Position numbers and translations under genes: made by a program. This document shows, piece after piece, positions 16,545 through 24,125 of a DNA stretch of 64,000 nucleotides (the first letter of the stretch is position 1; every line of letters starts with the position of its first letter). The DNA is from Pseudovibrio sp000156235. Its GTDB lineage: Bacteria; Pseudomonadota; Alphaproteobacteria; Rhizobiales; Stappiaceae. The notes beneath the pieces were generated by a model. The model ran no database searches. It saw only the letters and a list, made by a program, of their open reading frames with translations, and had not been told where the DNA came from. The DNA lies in contig NZ_DS996806.1 in the NCBI RefSeq assembly GCF_000156235.1, forward strand, positions 1 to 64,000, given 5' to 3'.

Positions 16545-16575
16545 TGATCCAAATGACAAACTGTTTGGTAAAAAG
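16545..16575 (+). promoter_or_regulatory. ECF11-type autoregulatory promoter of rpoE-chrR
   Basis: TGATCC at 16545-16550, an 18-base spacer and TAAAAAG at 16569-16575, ahead of the sigma gene start at 16608. Sigma factors of this group normally activate their own operon, and this site is the mirror image of the divergent operon's promoter. Confidence 0.87.
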
Positions 16576-16607
16576 ACGTGTGACACAATTCGGCGGTTTG
16601 CAGAGCG

Positions 16608-17210
16608 ATGGTTACGATGCAACTTAAAAGTAATGATGGTGAGAGTGAAAACTGCCTGACCTCTGCGGAGTTAAGCGGGTTGCTTCAGTCGCTGGGCGAG
16701 CACCGTTCGCGGGATGTGTTCAGGCAATTGTTCGAGTTCTTTGCACCGCGCCTGAAAACGTACTTTCTTAAAGGTGGAGCAACTGCGGAGCTTTCCGAAG
16801 AGCTTATTCAGGAAACCTTTGTCATTGTCTGGCGCAAAGCGGAGATGTTTGACAGCCGGAAGGCCTCCGCGTCGACCTGGATTTACACCATCGCCCGTAA
16901 TCTGCGGATTGATCGGTTTCGTAAAGAGCGGCGGTATCTTTACAAAGACGATCAGTTTTTTGCCAATGAGTTGGTCGGTGAGGGATCGCAGCTGGATGAC
17001 CATCACCAATCGCAACTGAGTGAACAAGTAGAGAAAGTGCTTCCTCTCTTGCCAGCAGAGCAATCCAAAATAATCAAACTGGCCTTTTATGAAGATGCCA
17101 GCCACTCAAAAATCGCCCAGCATTTGGAACTCCCGCTGGGTACTGTGAAGTCCCGAATGAGACTTGCTTTAGCGCGACTACGGAAACTTTTGGAAGGGGT
17201 GGAACTATGA
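16608..17210 (+). CDS. rpoE: ECF sigma factor, RpoE/ECF11 type
   Basis: 200-residue ECF sigma factor. Region 2 runs about residues 30-100 (EELIQETFVIVWRKAEMF, STWIYTIARNLRIDRFRKERR) and region 4 about 135-195 (LPAEQSKIIKLAFYEDASHSKIA, LPLGTVKSRMRLALARLR). It is followed with a 4-bp ATGA overlap by a ChrR-type anti-sigma, the R. sphaeroides singlet-oxygen arrangement. Two in-frame starts (16608, 16617) are both possible. It should drive its own operon, the divergent lipid operon, and perhaps the photolyase genes. Confidence 0.92.
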   Translation: MVTMQLKSNDGESENCLTSAELSGLLQSLGEHRSRDVFRQLFEFFAPRLKTYFLKGGATAELSEELIQETFVIVWRKAEMFDSRKASASTWIYTIARNLRIDRFRKERRYLYKDDQFFANELVGEGSQLDDHHQSQLSEQVEKVLPLLPAEQSKIIKLAFYEDASHSKIAQHLELPLGTVKSRMRLALARLRKLLEGVEL

Positions 17211-17863
17211 TCAACCATCACCTCAGCGATGAAATTCTTTGGGCTTATGCGACCGGATCGCTGCCTGCCGGACATGCCCTGCTGGTTTCCTGTCATCTGG
17301 AGCTTTGCGACGGATGTAAAGGTCGCCTTGCCGAAGCTGAAGCGCTCGCAGGGGCTATTTTGCAGACAACGGAGCAGCAAAAGCCGTCCGACGATATGTT
17401 TGACCTGCTGATGGCGCGTGTGGAAGATGAGCCTGCTGTTCCAGCTGCTGCCTACACAGTAGAGCCGAGAGCTGAGAAGGGTGTTCCATCAGCTCTTTGG
17501 GATGTGCTCGGCCATGGCTTTAATGACATTAAGTGGAAGATGGTTGGTCCGGGTATCCGCCAATTCATTTTACCGATCAAACCAAGTGAAGGTGAAAGCG
17601 CTCGTTTGCTGAAGCTGTCTCCCGGCTTTGTCACCCCTGAGCATTCGCACCATGGCTCAGAGATGACGCTCGTCCTGCAAGGCTCCTTCAGCGATGAGAC
17701 TGGCCGCTACAAGATTGGTGATGTTCAGGAAGCCGACGAACACGTGCATCACCAGCCCGTCGCCGACACAGAAGAAGACTGCATCTGCCTCGCCGTTACT
17801 GATGCCCCCCTCGAGTTCAAAGGCTTCCTCCCCAAACTGTTGCAGCCGTTGTTCCGGATTTGA
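17207..17863 (+). CDS. chrR: zinc anti-sigma factor ChrR
   Basis: 218-residue anti-sigma factor that holds RpoE inactive until singlet oxygen or organic peroxide stress. The N-terminal ZAS domain has the zinc ligands His5, His30, Cys34 and Cys37 (H-x3-C-x2-C). The C-terminal cupin keeps His146, His148, Glu152 and His182, matching the spacing of the R. sphaeroides cupin ligands (H-x-H-x3-E, then His 30 residues later). All ligands needed for both halves are present, so signal sensing by the cupin is plausible. Coupled to rpoE by ATGA. Confidence 0.92.
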   Translation: MINHHLSDEILWAYATGSLPAGHALLVSCHLELCDGCKGRLAEAEALAGAILQTTEQQKPSDDMFDLLMARVEDEPAVPAAAYTVEPRAEKGVPSALWDVLGHGFNDIKWKMVGPGIRQFILPIKPSEGESARLLKLSPGFVTPEHSHHGSEMTLVLQGSFSDETGRYKIGDVQEADEHVHHQPVADTEEDCICLAVTDAPLEFKGFLPKLLQPLFRI

Positions 17864-17975
17864 TTTTGAGTTGGAGGCGGCTGGTTTGCTCAGTTGCCTT
17901 CACTCCCTTTGGCCGGAAGACCTGAGAAATTTTCATAAGAAAGAATAGGCATAGCGCTTTGTTTTAGGTGGGCAT

Positions 17976-18905
17976 ATGGTGTGGGGCCTGCTGCATGGAG
18001 CGCCGATGTTTTACCTCAGGTTTGTCCTCGCCGTTGTTGCGTTCTCTCCTCTTGTTTTTCTTTTAAGCTGCTCCAGCGATAAGGTGGAAGAGATGCAAGC
18101 GCCTTTGAGTGACGTGTCAAAGTGGGGCGTGCAGCTTCAGGATATTGAGATCAAGAAAATCCATCAGTCTGACCTTGATCTGGTGGTGATTGACTACTCT
18201 AAAGATGGCACAGCGCTGGGGCGGTTTTCTCGTTATGAAGTGGCGAAAGCCAAGCAGAAGCCTGATGGATCACGTCGGCTTGTGCTTGCTTATCTGAGTA
18301 TTGGTGAAGCCGAAGATTATCGCGACTACTGGAAGGATAGCTGGCAGGCAAATCCGCCGGACTGGCTTGGTGATGAGAACCCGAACTGGCCCGGAAATTA
18401 CACCGTCAAGTTCTGGCAACCGGAGTGGCAAGGGCTGATCATGGCCTACCTCAAGCACATCATTTCAGCTGGTTATGACGGCGTGTATCTGGATGGCGTT
18501 GATGTGTTCCAGCGCTATAAAAACCGAACGGATGCGCAGGCGAACATGGTTGAGTTTGTTGGGAAAATTTCCCGGTTGGCGAAGGCGCAGGCTCCCGGAT
18601 TTATTGTTGTTTCCCAGAACGGCGAAGAGCTTCTGAAGTATCCTGAATATCGTGGTGAGATCGATGGCATTAGCAAGGAAGACCTGCTTTATGGCGCTTA
18701 TGAAGATGGTGCACGAAATGGCTCTCAACTAATCGACTGGAGTTGGGGCTTCCTGAAAGAAGGGCGTGATGATGGTCTTTCGGTGTTTGTTATTGAATAC
18801 CTTGAGGAGGCCGACAAACGCCAGCGTGCACGTCAGGAGCTGGACGAACTTGGCGTGATTTCTCTCTTTACCCGCAGACCTCTCGATACACTGGTCGCCT
18901 TTTAG
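17976..18905 (+). CDS. secreted lipoprotein alpha-1,4-polygalactosaminidase (PelA hydrolase-like)
   Basis: 309-residue lipoprotein with a signal peptide ending in the lipobox LLSC. The mature part is a single TIM-barrel glycoside hydrolase of the GH114/GH166 type, with VVIDYSKDG, YLSIGEAEDYRDYW and DGVYLDGVDVF. Such enzymes cleave partially deacetylated alpha-1,4-GalNAc chains, the Pel polysaccharide. In Pseudomonas this domain is the N-terminal part of PelA; here it is a separate gene, convergent with pelG, whose stop codon overlaps its own. Start 17976 follows AGGTGG; ATG 18006 would give a more compact signal peptide. Confidence 0.83.
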   Translation: MVWGLLHGAPMFYLRFVLAVVAFSPLVFLLSCSSDKVEEMQAPLSDVSKWGVQLQDIEIKKIHQSDLDLVVIDYSKDGTALGRFSRYEVAKAKQKPDGSRRLVLAYLSIGEAEDYRDYWKDSWQANPPDWLGDENPNWPGNYTVKFWQPEWQGLIMAYLKHIISAGYDGVYLDGVDVFQRYKNRTDAQANMVEFVGKISRLAKAQAPGFIVVSQNGEELLKYPEYRGEIDGISKEDLLYGAYEDGARNGSQLIDWSWGFLKEGRDDGLSVFVIEYLEEADKRQRARQELDELGVISLFTRRPLDTLVAF

Positions 18906-20323
18906 CGCAGTGCCTCATACCAGCTGTTAGGCCGCAAGGAGAGACGTGCCTGAAAGAAGATGTGCTGGTCTAGCCTGCCAAATGCATTTTGAAGTGTAGC
19001 TACTGCGAGGAAACTGGCTGATAGGCAGGCAACGAAATAGCCAAACCCCAAGTACTCAGTTGGCAGGTATAGCGTGGCATAGGTGCAGACTGCGTTGAGC
19101 AATAGAAATGCCAGTTGTAGTAGCATGTTCTCCATATTTCGATTGATGAAAATGAGTGTGGTTGATGCCGCGAAAAACACGAATTGAAAGAGAACACTGG
19201 CAGCAGCAATGCGAATGAGCGCGGCTTGCCGATACTCGAAGTTCAGATACTCGACGACCAGTGGTGAAAACAAGATCAGCAATGCGCACAAGCCCAGCTG
19301 GATTAAGGTGAGGCGGCCAAGGGTGTAGATTGCTTCTGTCTTCAGTTCCTGTGATTTGGCGCGAATGTCAAATAGTGTGCCGTGCCCGGTGATTGTTCGG
19401 ATGTAAGACCTGAAGTTGCGGAAGAAGTTCGTTTCCGCCTCGATCAGGAAGAGAGCGAGCGGTGGGATGAGGATGAGCTGAGCGATAAAAATGGAACTGT
19501 CGTAGGCAGGAGCATGTCGCAAGCCGCTTGGAAGCAACTCCCCTTCATGACTTTGCCAGATGATGATCTTATCCACCCACAAGGCGCTGATGTTGAAAGT
19601 CGCAGCCAAAGTTATTGGCCAATAGCGTTTGAGAGCGCCAGTCAGATACTCCCGGGTCTCTTTGAAAATGTAGCTGGAGGCTGGGAATGTGAAGAGGACC
19701 TGGATGGACAGCCATATGAAACAAAGCAGGAAGCCGAGACTGAAAGCCAGCAGTAAGTGAAGCTCGCTGGGATGGTGCGCGGTGCTATAGATGACCAAAG
19801 ATATTGTCAATAGCAGCCCTGTCGCGAAAGAAAGGCTTACACTTTTGTAGCTTTGAAGGCTGGAACTGAAGCCTAGTGCGATCCAAAGAAGGTTGGCGAT
19901 GATGCAAGAGATGATGATTGCCAGCAGTTCTATGAGCGGAACGTTCAGAAGTGTGAACAGAACTGGTGCAGCTACAATGACAGTCAGAAGGGAGGAGGTG
20001 TTGAGAGCGCTCAGATAGAGCTGCGGGATGAGGTGGAACTTTCCGAAGTAGATGGCGTCTGAAGCCATTCTGATTGCGAGGATAAGAACTGGTGCGCTTG
20101 TCAGCAACGAGATGCCTAGAATGTAAATCAGCTTGGTTCTGAAACCGGTTAGCATGGGCAGACCGAGTTTCTGCTCTGTCAGGAGTGAGATGAACAGAAT
20201 GCAGAAAATGAACATGAGCCATGGGCCAGCGATGACCATGCTTGCGTGAAAAATCGCCCGCATATGAGATGTCATATCGCCTTTGTGTGTTAGTCGCTGT
20301 AGCTCAAAGCCTATGCCTGCCAT
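18902..20323 (-). CDS. pelG: PelG, inner-membrane Pel export/polymerisation protein
   Basis: 473-residue polytopic membrane protein with about 12 hydrophobic segments, related to polysaccharide flippases (MOP superfamily). The N terminus MAGIGFELQRLTHKGD is characteristic of PelG. It forms the membrane complex with PelD and PelE and activates the glycosyltransferase PelF. It is the last gene of pelDEFG, 33 bp after pelF. Length is close to the usual value of about 456. Confidence 0.92.
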   Translation of the reverse strand: MAGIGFELQRLTHKGDMTSHMRAIFHASMVIAGPWLMFIFCILFISLLTEQKLGLPMLTGFRTKLIYILGISLLTSAPVLILAIRMASDAIYFGKFHLIPQLYLSALNTSSLLTVIVAAPVLFTLLNVPLIELLAIIISCIIANLLWIALGFSSSLQSYKSVSLSFATGLLLTISLVIYSTAHHPSELHLLLAFSLGFLLCFIWLSIQVLFTFPASSYIFKETREYLTGALKRYWPITLAATFNISALWVDKIIIWQSHEGELLPSGLRHAPAYDSSIFIAQLILIPPLALFLIEAETNFFRNFRSYIRTITGHGTLFDIRAKSQELKTEAIYTLGRLTLIQLGLCALLILFSPLVVEYLNFEYRQAALIRIAAASVLFQFVFFAASTTLIFINRNMENMLLQLAFLLLNAVCTYATLYLPTEYLGFGYFVACLSASFLAVATLQNAFGRLDQHIFFQARLSLRPNSWYEALR

Positions 20324-20356
20324 CTGAAATCTCCGAGAAAGGTTTGGTGTTGGGTT

Positions 20357-21880
20357 CTAAGCGAACAGTCGGCTTTCTTGTTCAACTGCCTTGTTAAAGT
20401 TGCGGGTGTACAAGTCTCTGTAGGAACTTAGGGCCTGATGCTCGTTGTAATCCCGCTCAATACGCTTGCGCAGTTGTGCGCCGTATTGCTGACGTAATTT
20501 GTGATCATTCAGCAGCTTGGTCATAGCCTTTGCGGTGGCCAAAGGGGAGACCAGTTCTGTGATGATGCCGCCGAAACCAAGCGGGGCCGGGTCATCTGAG
20601 CGACCTTCGAGAACTTCCCGACATGAGCCGACATCCGTTGCAACACAAGGAATGCCTGCTGCGCCTGCTTCCAGAAGGACAAGTGGTTGAGCTTCGCTGA
20701 GGCTGGTTAAGGCGACAAGATCGATGGAGGGCAAATACTCAGCGATGTTGACTGGGCCTGTGAAGGTGATTGTCTCTTCAAGTTGCAGCTGAGAGATGAG
20801 CGTTTTGCATTCCTCAAAGTACGCTGTTTCTTCATCGGTTGGGCCAAGAATGAGCGCTTCCACGGTGGGAAGTTCTTCCTGAAGCAAGGCAACTGCGTGG
20901 ATGAAGCTCTTCACATCTTTGATTGCGACAACCCGCCCGATGAGAGCAACCGTGGGCCTGTGATTGTCCTGCTTTGCGGGTATGGTGCTGAATTTGTTGA
21001 GGTCTATCCCGTTTGGGATGACTTGCATCTTGCTCAGGCATGCGCCTTGAGAGAGCTGCATCAGCTGGTTGTCTTTGTAGAGGGTCGTGATGTCTGAACA
21101 GCAGTTGTAGCAACACCGAGCGAAGGATTCGAAGGCCGTAATCCATAAATCACGAAGGTCCAGCCTAGGGTCATCCAGCGAGAAGCCTTTGTTGATGCTG
21201 TCTTCAATCCAATCGGCGAGCAGGATCTCGATCCGGCGCTCGTTGGTGTAGATGCCATGCTCAGTGATGATGGCCGGAGCGCCAATGCTTACGGCTGCTC
21301 TTGCTGCGAACAGGCCAGCATAGCCAGTTGAGATTGTGTGGTAGGCCTTGGCTTTGGGAATGGGAGCTTTGAGTATGGCGAACAGCCCGCCAAACAGCGT
21401 GTACCAGGCCCAAAAGAAATGATGGAACGACGTCTCCGGCAAGATCTCCTCGTACATCTGGCAAATGACATTCCAAGTGAGGTCAGAGTTCGTTAGCTGA
21501 TTTATTGTCCATGGACGAGAGGCTGAGTTCACCAGGCGGTCCAGATCGTAAAGCCTTGCTTTGCTGCCATTCTTCAGGAAGGCCCGGAGTTCACGTGAGA
21601 TTTCGTTGATGCTGGCTGAGCCATAATCTGGAGCAGGTTGGGGATCGTGAATATCGAAGAGGGCGAGCTCCTGATACTCGATGACGTTGGAGGGGAGTTT
21701 GTACTTAGGAGTGCCGTTTTGAGAGCTGGAAAGCACGGCGACCACTGAAAAGGTCAGATCAGGCAGCCCGGAGATAAGCCAATTGATCCAAGAGGATACA
21801 CCACCAGCCACATAAGGGTAGCAGCCCTCAACGATTATGCAGACATCTGCCGTGGGATTGGAACGCATGTTACTCACCAT
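20357..21880 (-). CDS. pelF: PelF, GT4 glycosyltransferase of Pel synthesis
   Basis: 507-residue cytoplasmic GT-B glycosyltransferase that polymerises GalNAc/galactosamine chains from UDP-sugars. The N-terminal segment VCIIVEGCYPYVAGGVSSWI and the C-terminal E-x7-E motif (SEAQPLVLLEAGAAG) are typical of PelF. Length matches the family (about 507). The start is one base away from the pelE stop, so the genes are coupled. It is unlikely to be any other GT4 enzyme, given pelE and pelG on either side. Confidence 0.94.
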   Translation of the reverse strand: MVSNMRSNPTADVCIIVEGCYPYVAGGVSSWINWLISGLPDLTFSVVAVLSSSQNGTPKYKLPSNVIEYQELALFDIHDPQPAPDYGSASINEISRELRAFLKNGSKARLYDLDRLVNSASRPWTINQLTNSDLTWNVICQMYEEILPETSFHHFFWAWYTLFGGLFAILKAPIPKAKAYHTISTGYAGLFAARAAVSIGAPAIITEHGIYTNERRIEILLADWIEDSINKGFSLDDPRLDLRDLWITAFESFARCCYNCCSDITTLYKDNQLMQLSQGACLSKMQVIPNGIDLNKFSTIPAKQDNHRPTVALIGRVVAIKDVKSFIHAVALLQEELPTVEALILGPTDEETAYFEECKTLISQLQLEETITFTGPVNIAEYLPSIDLVALTSLSEAQPLVLLEAGAAGIPCVATDVGSCREVLEGRSDDPAPLGFGGIITELVSPLATAKAMTKLLNDHKLRQQYGAQLRKRIERDYNEHQALSSYRDLYTRNFNKAVEQESRLFA

Positions 21881-21881
21881 T

Positions 21882-22868
21882 TCAGTTGATCAGAGCGTGC
21901 TCTCGTGCGGGTAAAACTGCTCTTTTGTTGAGCTTGGCAGAAATCCTCTGATTGAGTGCTGCGGCTTCAGGGTCTTTGATCCGAACCAGTGGCTTGAGGC
22001 AGAGCTGGGCTTCTTTCAGTGCACCTTTTTGAATGAGGCGGTCGGCTCGTAAGACGGTTAAAGCTTTTTCTGCTTCTGGGCGGACATCTGTTTTCAGCAG
22101 TTTGCGCAAAGTTGCGGTGACTTGATCTCGCTGGGATTTGTCTATGAGCTGTGAAAGGCCTGCTGCCTTCAACTGGGAGATGGCTTCTCGCCGGTGCTCT
22201 GTTGTGGCGTCTTCGGGGAAGATGACTGATTTGGAGATGTCATCCTGAAAACGTTGTTTGAGTTTGGTGTAGACAGCCGCTGCCTGCACGCGGATCTCTG
22301 GTTTATCATTCTTGAGAGCAGCCTGAAGAAACTCCAGCAGCTCCGGTTTGTATTTGAGTGTGATGATGGAGAGGGCGCGTTTGATTTCCTGCGTATTGTC
22401 AGAGGAGAAGATCTTCTGGAAGGGCTTGAGGGAGCCGTTGGTCATATCCAGTGAGCGGTTGCTCATGATTTTACTAAAGATATCTTCCTGCTGAGAGGCG
22501 GGCGGTTCATCGAGTGTGAGCGTTTTATGCCAATCAGCTAAGTGAGCGTCTGGTTTGTGCTTTTCAAACTGCATGAGGATAGAGGCGATTACGCCTCCCA
22601 ATGGCCCGAGTAAGGCAAACAAAAAAATGCAGAAATCCAACAGTGCGAACGCTGGGCTGCGGGCGTTTCTCAGCATCAGTTTGCAAAGCAGTGCGGAGAG
22701 GCAATGGAAGCCGATTGCGGGGAGAACTAAGCTTTGCTGCTCTCTGATCTGCCAGATGAACCACATCTCAATGAGTGTTGCAGTTACGATGACTACCGGC
22801 AGCAGGAAGATAGAGAGGCTGAAAGGCGCAGCTTTGGCTGCTTTCTCCGTGATGACAGGATCAGACAT
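21882..22868 (-). CDS. pelE: PelE, membrane protein with helical repeat domain
   Basis: 328-residue protein of usual PelE length. The first roughly 100 residues hold about three hydrophobic segments; the remainder is an alpha-helical repeat region with charged helices. PelE joins PelD and PelG in the inner-membrane synthase complex. Its ATG directly follows the pelD stop (TAAATG). Sequence similarity in this family is low, so the call leans on length, topology and position. Confidence 0.82.
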   Translation of the reverse strand: MSDPVITEKAAKAAPFSLSIFLLPVVIVTATLIEMWFIWQIREQQSLVLPAIGFHCLSALLCKLMLRNARSPAFALLDFCIFLFALLGPLGGVIASILMQFEKHKPDAHLADWHKTLTLDEPPASQQEDIFSKIMSNRSLDMTNGSLKPFQKIFSSDNTQEIKRALSIITLKYKPELLEFLQAALKNDKPEIRVQAAAVYTKLKQRFQDDISKSVIFPEDATTEHRREAISQLKAAGLSQLIDKSQRDQVTATLRKLLKTDVRPEAEKALTVLRADRLIQKGALKEAQLCLKPLVRIKDPEAAALNQRISAKLNKRAVLPAREHALIN

Positions 22869-23927
22869 TTACAGCACCGTGTTATCGAGTCTGTTGCTCT
22901 TAGGCGGTGTGTTTATTGAGTAAAGTGAGATGAGATTGTCCGGCGCCTTTTCAGCGTTGTGGCTTGCAAGGCTTTGGGCGAGTGACTTGCCGATTGTTTC
23001 CAAGAAGAACGTGGTGTCTTCTTCCAATATGTGCTGTTCAAGCTGGTGGAAGATGATGGCGCCCTGCAAGATCTCGCGATCCGGCTTTGGATTGGTCATA
23101 TCGGAAGCCTTCAGCAACAGGACCAGACTGCCTTTGGGGGTGCGCGTGATGACCTGCTGGGTGTTCCCGGTGATTTCGGTCATTTCCAGATGATTGATCA
23201 ACCACGTTTGCTCTTGCTGCGCGCTGGGAGATATAGCTCCTGAGGAGGTTGTGATGTTGGAGTGTACCAGATCCAAGTGATCGCTGGTGTAGCTGAAGAG
23301 GCTGAACTTTGTGGCTCCAATCAGATTGCCGAGTGTGATGTCCAGTTGTTTAGGGCTGTTCTTTAGATGCAGCGTGCTCAATCCGTCGATGTTTTTGAAA
23401 ACGCTCACCGGGCTTGTTGTCTCCATGGAGGCAATGCGGCTTTGCAGGTTTTCTGCTTCCATGGTGAGCGTGGTGCAGTAGTCTGAGATTGTGTCCCGCT
23501 GTCCAAGCGCTTGTGTCAGCTGGTTTTGAAGGCGCTGATTTTTGCGCAAGAGGGAGGTTCTGAACTCGCCGAAGATGATCGCGGTGAGGAGCCAAAGGGT
23601 TGGTTCCAGACCTGTGGTCGTGAAGTACTCAAAGAAGTTCTGCCCTCCGATGGGTTGCGGAGGCACGTACCAAAGCGTGAGGGCGAGGGCGGTTAATGCA
23701 GATAGTATGCCAGAGCGGGTTCCGAAGATGCTGCTTGCGATGATGATTGGGATCCAGAGCGGACTGGGGGAGATGCTCCAGATTAGTAACTCGGGATGCA
23801 TGGAGGTCAGAACTGGAAATGGTGCGAAGAGCACTGCGATTTCCAGTAGGTGAAAGCGCTTTTCCGGTGCTGACTTTTTCTTCTTTGTTAGTCGCACATC
23901 ACTTGAAAAATACTGATCCGAATACAT
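22869..23927 (-). CDS. pelD: PelD-like membrane GAF protein without GGDEF domain
   Basis: 352-residue protein starting with a basic cytoplasmic segment and about four membrane helices (residues about 28-122), a coiled coil (about 125-165) and a GAF-like domain (about 170-320). In Pseudomonas PelD (about 455 residues) a degenerate GGDEF domain with an RxxD inhibitory site follows and is the c-di-GMP receptor. Here the protein ends about 30-40 residues after the GAF region and no RxxD/GGDEF segment is seen. It is the first gene of pelDEFG, divergent from the pelA-like gene. The ribosome site in front of ATG 23927 is weak. Confidence 0.78.
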   Translation of the reverse strand: MYSDQYFSSDVRLTKKKKSAPEKRFHLLEIAVLFAPFPVLTSMHPELLIWSISPSPLWIPIIIASSIFGTRSGILSALTALALTLWYVPPQPIGGQNFFEYFTTTGLEPTLWLLTAIIFGEFRTSLLRKNQRLQNQLTQALGQRDTISDYCTTLTMEAENLQSRIASMETTSPVSVFKNIDGLSTLHLKNSPKQLDITLGNLIGATKFSLFSYTSDHLDLVHSNITTSSGAISPSAQQEQTWLINHLEMTEITGNTQQVITRTPKGSLVLLLKASDMTNPKPDREILQGAIIFHQLEQHILEEDTTFFLETIGKSLAQSLASHNAEKAPDNLISLYSINTPPKSNRLDNTVL

Positions 23928-24125
23928 CGTGAATAAATATTCCTATTGTAAAAATATGCAGTATAGTCGGAAGTTTAAATCTCTGTTCGTGGCCGGAAAT
24001 ATTTACTTGCTGTTTTATTTATATTCAACTCTATGGAAAGTGAGGGTATTAGGTTCTGGGTTGGATTTGGAATGATTTGTTTGCAATAAGTATTCAGTCT
24101 TAACTTACTTATTGGTGTCTTCCGG

